Shown in pieces: positions 10,217 through 20,858 of a DNA stretch of 64,000 bases. Within the stretch, counting starts at the first letter, position 1; every line of letters begins with the position of its first letter. A program made the translations under genes and the position numbers. The DNA comes from Allantophomopsis cytisporea (Eukaryota; Ascomycota; Leotiomycetes; Phacidiales; Phacidiaceae), in the NCBI GenBank assembly GCA_024752435.1, contig CP103027.1, forward strand, positions 744,001 to 808,000, in the 5' to 3' direction. Below the pieces are notes generated by a model. That model searched no databases, was not told the DNA's origin, and saw only the letters and a program-made list of their open reading frames with translations.

Positions 10217-11200
10217 TTAAGTGCACAGGCCAGCGTCCGTCTTGAATGGATGCATTCGTATGTAACTGCTGACATTCTTTTGGTACTGCAAAGTGTCCAA
10301 GTACGTAAGCACATCGTCTAGAACTGCCCTGGTCTCAGCCTTTCCCTCAAATGTAGGCGTCTCAATGATATTGTAAGGCTCACTGGCCGCTTTCTCTGAT
10401 GTATCATCGATCAACACCGTATTGCTCTGATCCCATATCCATTCGTGCGCCGCCCAAGGATGCGAAGCTTTAACCAGTGGATCCATCCATACCAGCTCCA
10501 ACTTCTTGTATACCTGAACCTTTTCGTAGAAATCTCTCTTGGACAGGCCCAAGTGCGAGCGATCCCAGGTGTTGACCAGCTTGTGTCTGTGATCACCGTG
10601 GAAGATCTTTTTGACCATGGCCTCCACATTGGCTTTCTGCGCAGATGACCACACCATCACGGTATAGCGTTCCATAATAGCAGCCAGGAAGCGATCAGCC
10701 CCATCGCGCGTAACGAAACTTAGATTCTTTGATTTCTTGCGATGCAGGAGACAACCGTTGAGATCGAGAACGATAAGCAATGGCTGAGGGGGACCTTGGA
10801 GGGTAAGTGGCTGCAGGTTCGCTCGTTGGAGATACAGAGATGTAGGTGTTGGTCTGCTGGGTGACTTTGCAGCGAACTTCTGAGGCTGTTGCGGCTGCGC
10901 TGCCAGAGGATTGGGGACAATCGTCGCAACTTTGCGTATACTGCCATTGGTTTGAGCAGTAGCTTTCTTTGCCTTCTTTTTCAGTTTAGCCTTCTGGCTT
11001 TTAGACAGCTTTGCGACGTCGGTGACCTCCTGGGCCGCAGGTGGATTATTGTTGTTATCCATGTCGACCACAGTTGGACGCAGCGTATTGCCTTGCGACG
11101 AAAGTGATGGCGAAGTTATGGTTCGAATTGGGAATTTTTGTGGGCAAATTTGGGGCAACCTCGTCGCCAGCCTAACGAGGTTCTTTGAGAGTATTCGCAT
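10217..11200 (-). CDS. FCP1/SCP-like HAD-family protein with DLNG active-site motif
   Basis: A single exon of 327 aa from the ATG at 11200. The frame is open further up to 11290, but the extension is implausible. The start gives MRILSKNLVRLATRLPQICP, basic and without acidic residues, which looks like a mitochondrial presequence. A second ATG at residue 47 (MDNNNNPPAAQE) precedes a lysine stretch (KAKLKKKAKKA), so a cytosolic or nuclear form is possible. The catalytic domain (about 135-315) is of the NIF/CTD-phosphatase type: LLIVLDLNGCLL, MVWSSAQKANVEAMV, LVWMDPL, then NTVLIDDTSEKA. The usual DxDx(T/V) motif reads D-L-N-G, so the nucleophile is kept and the general acid/base Asp is Asn. Substrate unknown. 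The gene is divergent from RRP36. Confidence 0.8.
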   Translation of the reverse strand: MRILSKNLVRLATRLPQICPQKFPIRTITSPSLSSQGNTLRPTVVDMDNNNNPPAAQEVTDVAKLSKSQKAKLKKKAKKATAQTNGSIRKVATIVPNPLAAQPQQPQKFAAKSPSRPTPTSLYLQRANLQPLTLQGPPQPLLIVLDLNGCLLHRKKSKNLSFVTRDGADRFLAAIMERYTVMVWSSAQKANVEAMVKKIFHGDHRHKLVNTWDRSHLGLSKRDFYEKVQVYKKLELVWMDPLVKASHPWAAHEWIWDQSNTVLIDDTSEKAASEPYNIIETPTFEGKAETRAVLDDVLTYLDTLQYQKNVSSYIRMHPFKTDAGLCT

Positions 11201-11432
11201 GGGGGAGTGCAAGTCTATACATGTAAAGTGAAAGAAGAGACGATTTGGGCCTGATAAGTACCACCAATCTCCAAAATAATCCATATACAATTAGTACTGC
11301 CGTAATTTACCGCCCTATATGTTAGCCAAATGAAGTATGGCGGCAATATTTTCAGTCGCCCATATCTTATCGATTGTGATACTTTTCGAGACCGAATGTT
11401 CGAGCATTTTAACAGAACTCACATACTTCGAC

Positions 11433-12437
11433 ATGCCAGCCACAAAGCGCAAAGTCCTTGAGGGCAATCTGCAGAGGAGAGTCCGCGCTAGGCGCGAGGA
11501 CAGTGAAGAGCTCAATGACGTTTCGGATAGTGAGAGTCCTTCCGTACACGGCAACAACGAAGAGGGCAGCTCAGATGAGAGTGAAACGGGAGCAAATGGA
11601 GAGGAAAACGAAGATAGCTCTGTATGTTTTGCCACTTTCAACCATTCAGGTCACTAATTCCCAATGTAGTCGGGTCAAGAATCGGGCTCAGCATCAGACT
11701 CTGAATCAGAATCCGAGGATGGCGAAACAGCAGCATCGATATCCTTCGGAGCGCTCGCTAAAGCACAAGCAACACTGGGAGGCAAGGGCCGCAAAAAGAA
11801 AGGCGAAGCAGTAAAGCTGGACAAGAAGGGGAATCCAATTGACACTACATGGAGCAACAACGAGGCGAGCGAACGCAAAGCCGGTCGCAAAGATCACCGC
11901 GACTTTGGGCGATCGAGCAAGCATGCGCCAACAGAAATATCCAGTAAAAAGGCTGTGTCGCGAAAGCGGGAGGTTGTCCCCGTCGTCAAGGTGCAGCATC
12001 GGGATCCACGCTTTGAACCTTTAGCAGGACCGCCTATTGATGAGAATAAGATCAAGCGGGCATACGGATTCCTGGATGATTACAGAGAAGATGAAATGAA
12101 GGAACTGCGACTGCAGATCAAGAAGAGCAAGGACGAGGGCGAGAAGGAGCGGATGAAGAGGCAGTTGTTAAGTATGGAGAGCAAGAAGAAGGCGGATGAT
12201 AGGAAGAGGAGGGCCGAGGAAGTCATTGAGAGGCATAGAAAGGAGGAGAGGGAGCTTGTCAAGCAGGGCAAGCAGCCTTTCTACCTCAAGAAGGCAGAGC
12301 AGAAGAAGCGGGTGCTGTTGGATCAGTACAAAGATCTCAAGGGGAAGCAACTCGATCATGTTATCGAGAGGAAGAGGAAGAAGGTGGCAAGCAAGGAGAA
12401 GAAGAACATGCCATTCGCAAGAAGAGCTACGGAGTAA
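11433..12437 (+). CDS. RRP36: Ribosome biogenesis factor Rrp36
   Basis: Two exons, 11433-11621 and 11670-12437 (48-nt intron), give 318 aa. The start is the third in-frame ATG of a frame open from 11337; MPATKRKVLEGNLQRR is chosen because the upstream part is hydrophobic and unlike the family. The N-terminal third is a Ser/Glu/Asp-rich acidic tract (SASDSESESEDGE). The conserved domain begins at SSKHAPTEISSKKAVSRKRE and continues through VKVQHRDPRFEPLAG and RAYGFLDDYREDEMKELR. A long charged helix follows (KKADDRKRRAEEVIERHRKE), then GKQPFYLKKAEQKK, ending FARRATE. Rrp36 belongs to the small-subunit processome and is needed for the early cleavages of pre-18S rRNA in the nucleolus. It is divergent from the HAD gene (232 bp) and convergent with eEF1B-gamma (295 bp). 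Confidence 0.92.
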
Positions 12438-12732
12438 TGGTAGCATCAAATGGATCTTATTTCGATTTTTATGGTCTTGTCATCTGCTGACCACATATCT
12501 GATCACAGAATCGTCATTCAAGCAGACTACGGGGTGTAGTCACATAGTGCAGGCAGTCACATCATTTAAGAAAAAGATAAGAGATAAGGTTGTTCATATC
12601 TATTGGATTCATGTGCTGAGGCAGACACCTGCGCTGCGTTTTATCCTTTGTCCTCCACTGTGTCATGATCCATACAAGTCATTGTACCATCGCTCGTACA
12701 TTTAAAAAGCAACTCGGTCATTAAGACATAAT

Positions 12733-14244
12733 CTACTTGAAAACCTTTCCGTCGGCCCACTGGTACTCCTTACCGTTGACGGTGATTGGCTTCTCCCAGG
12801 TCCACTCACGCTCAACGAACTCTCTGTCCTCTGGCTTAGAGGCATCGAGCTTGGTGAACTCGTAGGACTCGTAGTCTGGAGCGACATCGAAAGCTGGAAG
12901 AGCCTCCTGGCCGCGGACGACGAAAGCACCCTTGATGATGCTGTCATTGGCCTCGCCGTAGACGGAGGCACAACCGAAGATGAACTTGCGGGAAGCCTCA
13001 AGACGGGCGAAGAAACCACCAATCAAGTTGGAGGTCATGAAGGTGAGGGTGAGCTCATCGTTGTACTTGTAGTCAAGGGCCCAAAGGGAGTACTCCTCTG
13101 GGTTGTAGTTCTCCCAGAACCACTTGAGGGCCTCTGGGGTATCATTGTTGGAGTACTGACGCTTCCACTCATCGAGAGGAAGAGTTGCCTTTGGAAGAAG
13201 CTCAAGTGGGTGCTTTGGCTTTGGGGCAGCTGGGGCCTCCTCTTCCTCCTCAACCTCCTTGGCCTTTGGCTTGGCAGCGGCCTTTGGAGCAGCCTCCTTC
13301 TTTGGGGCATCCTTCTTAGGGGCAACGTTCTTGATGGCCTCGTCAATGAAGTTGAGCTTGTCAACAACGGCGGAGTAGATTGGCTGGTTGTAGACGGTCT
13401 CGTACCATCTGGTGAGGGCTGGGTGCTCAGCTCTGAAAGCCTTGTCGAAGAAGTACTCGAAGCCACGGGAAATGATACCAGCGGCGAAGAGATCAGCGAG
13501 AGTGATACGCTCACCAGCAAGGTAGGTGTTGTTAAGAAGGTGGGCCTCAACAGCATTGACAGCCTTGAGGGCAGCCTTGGAGGAGTCCTCAACAGACTTC
13601 TTATTGTATGGGTCACGGCCAATGAGAGGACGGAACCATCCAGAGAGGGAGCTGAGGACCTCAGTGTTGAAGAAAGACAACCACTTCAAGATGGTAGCGT
13701 AGTCCTGCTTGGTCTTGCCAAGAAGAGTGGTCTTCTCGTTCTGGGAGGTGACTAGGTTTCAGTCAGCAAAATTCGCAAATAATGAGTCATAATAGATGAA
13801 GCTGAAGATAAATGTTCTCAGAGTCTAATTTTATAAATAAATCCACATGGAGGATTAGGACAGGGATAACTGTTGACAATTTGTTTCATCATAGTACATT
13901 CTTCGCTGGATGTGGGGTATTGCGGGGTTCGAGATAAGTGCTGTCAGAATACTTACTGTAAATTGCAATGGCAATAGCCTCGTGGAGGACGTAGCCATCA
14001 GCACCAACGAAGGTTGGGACCTTGCCAAGAGGGTTGAGCTTGAGGTACTCCTCAGAGACACCGTTGGCTGGAACAGTCTCGACGATCTCGAGCTCAATGT
14101 TGTTGGCCTTGGCCACAGCCTTGATGGCGGTGGAGCGTGGGTTGCCCTACATGCAGAATGTCAGTAAATTGCTAGTCGCGTGGCGACACTGCTGGTTGAA
14201 TAATTGATGCTTACCGCGTAAGTGTAGAGCTTTCCGAAAGACAT
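12733..14244 (-). CDS. TEF4: Translation elongation factor eEF1B gamma (EF-1 gamma)
   Basis: Three exons (14244-14215, 14146-13957, 13751-12733) give 412 aa; introns are 68 and 205 nt. Residues 1-210 are a glutathione-transferase-like domain (MSFGKLYTYAGNPRSTA, LGKVPTFVGADGYVLHEAIAI, AGERITLADL). A Lys/Ala/Glu linker follows (KKDAPKKEAAPKAAAKPKAK), then the EF1G domain (LDEWKRQYSN, WFWENYNPEEYSLWALDYK, SNLIGGFFARLEASRKF) to the end ADGKVFK. The protein is the scaffold subunit of the eEF1B nucleotide-exchange complex that recharges eEF1A. Codon use is strongly biased, with repeated CTC, AAG, GGC and GTC as expected for an abundant factor. The second intron is four times longer than others in the window and hosts a C/D snoRNA (listed separately). 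The gene is divergent from mitochondrial uS9. Confidence 0.97.
13811..13900 (-). ncRNA. snR38: Intronic C/D-box snoRNA (snR38-like) in eEF1B-gamma intron 2
   Basis: Reading the minus strand inside the 205-nt intron: box C ATGATGA at 13892-13886 and box D CTGA at 13821-13818. Just outside them are AATGT (13900-13896) and ACATT (13815-13811), complementary arms of a 5-bp terminal stem. Between the boxes, CAGTTATCCCTGT (13872-13860) is antisense to ACAGGGATAACTG, the conserved large-subunit rRNA sequence in the peptidyl-transferase region. A degenerate D' (CTAA) follows it. In budding yeast, snR38 sits in the intron of TEF4, also an eEF1B-gamma gene, and guides 2'-O-methylation of G2815 in 25S rRNA. 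Host gene, intron position and guide all agree. The exact ends and the exact target G cannot be set by eye because D' is weak. The branch site is about 50 nt downstream, enough for splicing-coupled processing. Confidence 0.85.
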
Positions 14245-14450
14245 TTTGTGTTTGTGATGAGGAAATAATATCTAAAGGAAGAAGAAAGCTCGTGGTGATG
14301 GGAAGTTAATAAAACTTTGTGTGTTCGGCTAATACGCTAAGCCGTGTTTGTTGTTAGCGCAAATGTGCAACTGGGAACTTCTGAATAGCACCAGTATCAG
14401 ATGCGACAAGGGAAACAATTATTCTCAACCCCACATCTCTCTCATTCAAG

Positions 14451-15443
14451 ATGAAGGCAATGTGGCGGCCGGCTGCAATGGGCCAAGGCCTACGATCCTC
14501 CTGCCGGCCTCAATTGGCTGCACCCACTGTTACGCCTCTGCGACAGGCTCTTCTTGCGACTTCAAAATCCTATGCCACAGCAGCAAAGTTACCGACGGAT
14601 GACCCTTTCAGAGCTGCGCCAGAAATCAACTTCGAAGAGCCTAAGAACAGGGTGAATGCTCGAGTTATTCCAAGATCGCCCTCATATTTTACTGCGAAAC
14701 CTTTTTTCAGCGATGCGCTCATCTCCCTCGAAGCCATCTCTCGCAAATATGTCTCTCTTCCAAGAGTCAGCCCCGGCGATGCACCTCGAGTTGCGTGGAA
14801 GACATTGACTGATTACAACAATGCGGTTGGTGAAGCTGTTCAGCCATCGAAATATCACAAGATCATCGATATTCTACGTCAATTAAATCGAATTCATCCT
14901 TCTCTTATGCCGGCAGAGGTCCAGGCCGCACTGAACGAATATAAAAGACACATTAACCCTTACTTGAACGTTGCGAAGCCCATCCCAATCGACAAGTTTG
15001 GCAGAGCACTTGGTACAGGACGAAGGAAGACCTCTGTAGCTAGAGCTTGGGTTGTTGAAGGTACGGGTGAGGTCTTAGTTAACGGAAAGCCCTTGACGGA
15101 GGCTTTTGGAAGGGTACACGACAGAGAGAGTGCTATCTGGCCATTAAAGGCCTCAGAGAGAGTGGACAAGTACAATGTTTGGGCACTCGTTGAGGGTGGT
15201 GGAACCACTGGTCAGGCTGAGGCTATGACTCTTGCTGTTGCGAAGGCATTGTTGGCTCACGAGCCAGGATTGAAGCCTGCGCTCCGAAGAGGTAAGCACT
15301 GGTTGATTCACGTAACATTTTTTGGTCAGACTAACTTTTTTATCTTTCTAGCTGGAGTGATTACCCGTGATCCAAGAAAGGTGGAGAGAAAGAAACCTGG
15401 ACATATCAAGGCAAGAAAGATGCCTACATGGGTCAAGAGATAG
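14451..15443 (+). CDS. MRPS9: Mitochondrial small-subunit ribosomal protein uS9m
   Basis: Two exons, 14451-15291 and 15352-15443, give 310 aa. The 60-nt intron is a multiple of three and has no stop, so an unspliced frame of 330 aa is also open. The spliced form restores the invariant uS9 sequence ALRRAGVITRDPRKVERKK. The N-terminus (MKAMWRPAAMGQGLRSSCRP) is a typical matrix-targeting presequence, arginine-rich with no acidic residue. A fungal mitochondrial extension (about 50-180) precedes the uS9 domain: GRALGTGRRKTSVARAWVVE, GEVLVNGKPL, VEGGGTTGQAEAM, and the basic C-terminal tail ending KARKMPTWVKR, which in uS9 reaches the ribosomal P site. It shares a 206-bp divergent promoter with cytosolic eEF1B-gamma. 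Confidence 0.95.
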   Translation: MKAMWRPAAMGQGLRSSCRPQLAAPTVTPLRQALLATSKSYATAAKLPTDDPFRAAPEINFEEPKNRVNARVIPRSPSYFTAKPFFSDALISLEAISRKYVSLPRVSPGDAPRVAWKTLTDYNNAVGEAVQPSKYHKIIDILRQLNRIHPSLMPAEVQAALNEYKRHINPYLNVAKPIPIDKFGRALGTGRRKTSVARAWVVEGTGEVLVNGKPLTEAFGRVHDRESAIWPLKASERVDKYNVWALVEGGGTTGQAEAMTLAVAKALLAHEPGLKPALRRGKHWLIHVTFFGQTNFFIFLAGVITRDPRKVERKKPGHIKARKMPTWVKR

Positions 15444-17289
15444 TTGCTATGCCATGTATATATACTGTATTATAAGCAAAAAAGCTGGCGTTCAAGAACG
15501 CATCATGTCTTCAATTCTCTCATCTAGTAGCTTGAGCTTAATAGTCCTCTTTTGACACTCATGGATGATATCATATCTGACGTTTCTGGTCCCTCGGGAT
15601 TAACTACAATGAACGAGTAACCTGAACGGGTGTTTCGTTGATGAGAGTCCTAGCGTGAATTTACGTTGCAAAAGGCCTGATTTGGCAGAAAGTGTTTAAT
15701 ATCACCCCTGTGGTTAGCCAATGTATGCATGAAAAGAATGTCAGAATTCTCACGATCTTTTTCTAGACACGTACAAAGGCTCTCTATCAGGAATCACACA
15801 AAGGACTAGTTTGCTAGCAGGTCCAGCATAGTCGATCTAAAACCGGCTATCACTATCCGTTGTAGGCTGAGAGAGTACTGATATTTCAAATCATAACAAG
15901 ATTGAATAAGTTGAACCATCACAGTATAGTTGTTGAAGTTTGATATGAGGTGACATCCTGGACGGTTCCTGCTTTCGACTAGAACACTACAAGGTAGATA
16001 TATGCTTATATTCAAGTCTTTACACGTATCTCCCCACCTATATATGCAATGAATACAGTAACATTCTGGGCACTCTAGATTTTCAGCCACAGTTCTATTC
16101 GGCACCATGAACTCCATTCAGCTGTTAGACGTATAAACGAGTGTACCCAGCAGAATCCAAGCTCCAGATAGCTCCCAGGATTAATAAAGATATGCCGCAT
16201 GGCAAATTTTCTCTCGTTTCCATACGCGAGAGCTGCGATTTGTAAGGCGCTCTCATTCCTAGACTCCACAGACTTGAAATTTATTAAGGTCGAAGAAAAC
16301 ATCCAAGGCCACTCACTGAGATGGTATTGACGCAGGAGTACAGCAACTCGAAGTAGCGGACCCTCAGGTTAAGAAAATAGTTCGGAAGACAGATACACGA
16401 TGCACAAAGATCTGCACCATACATAAGGTAGATGTTTATAATGCACAAAACCTAAGGACGTCCATGATCCAGAAATATTCATCGACCAGGGTCATTCCTC
16501 GATCGGCGCTTCTCAACCGAGTCGTCGGTTGAATGGCCTACCGAGGGAGATCTGGGTCTTTGGGCAAGGGTATATCAGACTCTATATTCCGAAGTGAGAC
16601 ACGACATCAACAACGCAAAACCGACCGCACGGGAGCAACGAGTCTTGGAACTCGCAAAAGTTGCACAGGCCAAAATGACTTACTCCATCGTAGCAATAGT
16701 TCAGGAGGGCGTGGGGGATATTGGGGCTGAAAAATAGCTAGTCAGTTACGATTTTGCTGGTGCTTTCTGTCTTGTATTTGGATCGTGTGCATCTAAGTAG
16801 TACAGGGCTATCTTGAAAAAGAAGAAAAAGCAGTAAGTAACGTGTAAATTGCAGTAGAGCCTCCTCATTAATCTTCGTATCGTGACGTATCGCATTGGGA
16901 TATCATGAAATAACCTCCTCCGTAGTACAGCTGTACAAAATAGGCAAACAATAAATAAAAATCCACCTCCGCTATCGAATGAAGCATGCCTAGATATGAA
17001 GCTGAGTCAAAGTTCCAGCTTAAAGATGTGGGAGATATAAACCTGCCTCCCACCTGAAACAACAAAATCCTCTCCCCTTTCCTATCCCTTTATCTTTCTA
17101 TACTGTACTGGTGTTTCGGTGTATAATGGAAGGCAAATGAAGAGCAAAACGTAGCCGACAACGCCCGTGATAGTCCGCCATGAATATACATGCCAGACAT
17201 CATGAAGATGAAACGCTAAAACATAAAAAGGACATCGATGGTGGTATTACATAGAGGAAGAAACATTAAGGCTTCTAATGAAGCTATGC
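15444..17289. other. Long intergenic spacer uS9m - Q-rich protein gene
   Basis: 1.85 kb between two facing 3' ends. Short open frames exist on both strands (for example 16533-16730), but none resembles a known family or has convincing codon use. I see no tRNA, no tandem repeat and no terminal inverted repeats. Confidence 0.45.
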
Positions 17290-18543
17290 TCAGGGTGCTG
17301 GGCGTCCAGCTCCACGGCCGGAGCCCGCATGTTGAGAAGTTGAGTTTGAGGACTCGTTAGGTTCAGGGGTAAGAAGGTCGCAGCATTCTATGATAACTAT
17401 ACCAAAGTTAGTATTTGGTGTAGGATGGTTTTTACAGGAGCAATACTCACTTTCCATGATTTCCTCTTCCATCACACCATACTGATAATCCACAAGGCCA
17501 TGCTTCTCAATTCCATCACAGAGTTTTATCAGATCCTTGGCCATCTTTTCAAGAGTCTCCAGAGTGACGACGCTTTGTGGTTCTCGGTATGTTCGTCCTG
17601 TATGAATCATTTCATGAGTCATGTCCTTCTGCTTCTGCATGAAACTCGTCCAAGCAGTGTTGAAATCGTTCCAAACCTGTATGCGCTCGGCGTAGAGGCT
17701 CGCATCGTCGATTGTGAATCCTGAAGACCGAAATCAGTAACTTGAGCCTTAGAATTAATATGCGAACCTACCTAATTCTCCAATGTGCGACAACAGCCAT
17801 TCTGAGACTTCCAGTAAAGATCTGCTGGCTTCTACTAAAACACCATTTGCAATATTTTGAAAAATGTTTTTTATTTGCGCCTTGTAAGCCTCATCAATGC
17901 CTACTGGACCGTAATGGTCGTCCATAGGTGCCTGCTGCGCGCCTCCTTGGGCCATGCCACCCATATTCTGGGGAATTTCAGAGGAATATCCTTGAAGTAT
18001 AGATGCGCGATCTGCAGGGCTCTGCTGGTATACTGTCGATGAACTGGAGGATGCCTGATGATGGAGGGTTGGTGCAGGAGCACTGGTTGGTTCACCCGAG
18101 AAGTATGGTGCTGCCACATCCGACAGTATTTGCATTGCTGCAGGTTGCCGTGGTTGAAATTGCTGTGCGGAGTCGTATACGGAGGTCTGCTGTGTTTGCT
18201 GGGGAACACCATACATCATGTTCGCGTTATACGTGGTAAAGTTCTGTTGTCTTTGTTGTTCCGGGGTGTAGTCTGATGCGTACTGCATGGAATTTGTTGG
18301 CATCGCCGTTGCGAAAGCTGTTGATCCGCCATCATTGTAATACCCATAGGCACCTGGACCTGCACCTACACCACGACCTGCCGTTGGTGAGTTCGCTACA
18401 GGAGGAGCTCGAAAACGATCCGCGCTGTTGGTCGCAAAGTGGCGCGCTTGACCCGGCGGATATCGCGAACTGTCTGGGTACATAGGCGGTTCATCTTGCC
18501 TCCTCGGCCGATTATTCTCGTCCATACCACGATTCGCGCTCAT
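17290..18543 (-). CDS. Uncharacterised fungal protein, Q-rich N-terminus and helical C-terminus
   Basis: Three exons (18543-17772, 17720-17451, 17396-17290) give 382 aa from MSANRGMDENNRPRRQ. The frame is open a little further up but only through non-ATG codons. Residues 1-205 are disordered: Pro/Arg-rich, then Gln/Tyr/Ser-rich (YTPEQQRQQN, PQQTQQTSVYDSAQQFQ). From about residue 210 (GIDEAYKAQIKNIFQNIANG) the protein is ordered and helical: ASRSLLEVSEWLLSHIGELG, LYAERIQVWNDFNTAWTSFM, SVVTLETLEKMAKDLIKLCDG and LVDYQYGVMEEEIME. It ends in a Ser/Gly tail. The helical part looks conserved and globular, but I cannot name the family; a transcription or signalling co-factor is only a guess. The second intron is 54 nt, in frame and without a stop. 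About 7.2 kb of gene-poor DNA lies upstream, unusual for this gene-dense window and suggestive of a large regulatory region. Confidence 0.8.
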
Positions 18544-19485
18544 CTGAGATCCAGCTAATAACGAATCGACGCGATGCGCTCCTGGCAACGGAGCTGGCGT
18601 AGAGTAGAGGACAGCCAGCTTGTTGATTTAAAGCTTGTGGGGAGGGATCTTCGCCTGAGCTTGCTTTGCTGAGACTTGAACACGGTCAATGAAGTTGCTG
18701 TCGACAAAGGGCCACACTGAAGAAATTTCGAGCGCAGATTCCTTGTCCTTTCAGGGAAGGGTTGGTCGGCCAAGATTTGGAGAGTAGCCGCGAAGTTCGT
18801 GCTGTTGGTCTTGATATAAGGCTGGAAACCCGCGTCTTTCTTCGTTGGTGGCCGAAGTATTTTTTGGTTGGAAGCGGTTTTTGACGAGGAAGAGGAAGAG
18901 GTGTTTATGAGTACCTCCCAGTCAACACCACCAATACGGAAGATCGCCGGAATGTCTCGTTGAAAGGATTGAGGGTGAAGAAGTAGCTCGTGCACAACGA
19001 GTGGAACAAGTCAACAAGGAACCCCGGCGCAAGACGGCCGTTGGATGATGTTGGGTTGGTGTTGTCCTTCTTTGAGATTGAGTAACGTTTTGGGGAAAAC
19101 TATGACACGGCTATCTACCAGTTGCGCAAGTAAAGCTCACAGCGGATGTGGGAAGAAGGGAAGGCCAGCTCGTCGTCATTCAATAGTCAGGGTTATCCCG
19201 GTGGAGGCAGCGAGGGAATGATGGTGTTCAAGCAGGGTCCTTGCTGAGATCTACTGTCGTAAGGCAACGGCACCAGGGTCTCAGGATGTCTACTTGTTCC
19301 GGAAATGACGAAGTATCCCAAGCTGGCTCGAATATTCTCCTGCTGGCTCGGTGGCTATGTATGGTGTACCTGAATTGGCGTCTCTTGTTTATTCTGACGT
19401 TTGGAGTTGTCGGTTTATAGCTTGCTTTGCTTTGCTTGAATCCGGCTCGCTCGCTCTCGATCTCACACGCACACCTACGCAACCA

Positions 19486-19526
19486 ACAGGAACAGGAATA
19501 GGAACAGGAACACAGGAACAGGAACG
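19486..19526 (+). repeat. GGAACA-type minisatellite
   Basis: About six imperfect copies of AGGAACA/GGAATA in tandem. It lies in the presumed upstream region of the Q-rich gene. Confidence 0.8.
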
Positions 19527-20053
19527 GGACGAGACGACGAGTGAATGACTACCTGACGAAACACGAGGTTCTGCGAATCTCCTGAGAGACAGGTGGGTGT
19601 CCTTAGCCCTCCCCTCAAATAATACACATTTTCGACGGTATGTAAGAAAACTTGCAACACACCTTTCTACAAGTAGGATAAAGTAGGATAGAAGAAAATT
19701 AAGTAGGTAATTGTAGGTACGGTACTGGCGGTGGTAGGCAAAGTATGGATTAGCTGACTCGGGGCGTTGTCGACGTGGTAGGAGAACTAATATCAGCCAC
19801 TAGGTTATGATGGGTTTGGGCTACGAGACGGAGTCTAAGGTAATCTCTCAAGCCCGTCCTTCTGGTCGTGCCAGAATGTTAGGAGAGGTGCCAAAGTAGC
19901 AGCCAGTAAGTAGTAAGTAGTATGCAACCAAAGGCAGAGTTAAAGTTGAGTTTCCGAAGAGCAGAAAGGGAAAAGGGTGAAGGGGGTTGGAAATGGTACT
20001 TCCAGCTATCAATGCTGATGCTGTGGCTGTAGCTGTACTGCGTAAGTCGAGTG

Positions 20054-20075
20054 TGTAAGTCTGTAAGTCTGTAAG
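20054..20075 (+). repeat. GTAAGTCT tandem repeat
   Basis: Nearly three copies of an 8-bp unit (TGTAAGTC). Short and isolated. Confidence 0.7.
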
Positions 20076-20836
20076 AAAAACAAGAGTCCAGTCCAATTGG
20101 ATGCACACGAAGAGCCACAGACGACAGACACGAAAGCTGCAGTTTGACAAAACTCCTAAATCTTGAGCCTAATTGACAAAGGGTTGCGCCGATAATTCCA
20201 ATCCGATTATTTCGAGATGATGGAGATATTTCGACTAGTTCGACTAAAGGTATTTTTTTTTTCGAAGGGGCTCCTCTCTCAGTGCGTGCGCTACTAACAA
20301 AAATTCCAGAATCAGATCCAGACCGACTTTATGAGTGTGGGAGTGAGTGGTGGAGGTGAAGAGAAACGGTCGGTGAGTCTCTTCGGGCTCTCACTCTTGT
20401 TATCTCTCAGGCCTCAGAGCAAGATGACAATGATTCTGCTTGGTAGATTGGGCAAATTCAAAGGAGTGAGTTCAGGAGGGGGAAAGTGGTAAGTATATAC
20501 TATAGTTACCTTATTATTACCTTATTCTTCTTTTTATTTATGCTTCCAGACCACGACGGCTGTGAGTGACTTTCAGCCTTTCATGCACACCGACCCACTG
20601 GCGTTTCTTTCCCACCCGTTCTTTTTTCTTTAACTTGCGGCCGCAGTCATGGAGTGACAAACAGCAAATGCAAAGTGTAAGAACCCTGGAATGTTACCAC
20701 TGCAGAAAAGGCTGTTATCTGTCGTTATTCGTTAGCTACAGCTAGAGGAGGTGCGGGATCGAGGTCGCGGAGGAGAGCAAAAGCAATGTAGAGCAGCAGT
20801 GAGGAGTTGCTCTCTCACTCTGTATTTGCATACGCG

Positions 20837-20858
20837 CCTGCGTCTGCGTCTGCGCCTG
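20837..20858 (+). repeat. TGCGTC/TGCGCC hexamer repeat
   Basis: Four imperfect GC-rich hexamers in tandem within a G/T-rich stretch. Confidence 0.65.

Noticed and set aside
11201..11290. Thirty-residue upstream extension of the HAD gene
   Set aside because: Aromatic-rich, unlike a leader or domain, and the ATG at 11200 gives a clean presequence.
13210..13755. 181-codon plus-strand frame over eEF1B-gamma
   Set aside because: Antisense shadow of a codon-biased gene; Leu/Gly/Val low-complexity translation.
18555..18995. 146-codon minus-strand frame just upstream of the Q-rich gene
   Set aside because: It starts with GTG and has no ATG. It overlaps the gene's leader in another frame, with Ser/Lys-rich content and no domain, so I do not call it a gene or a uORF.
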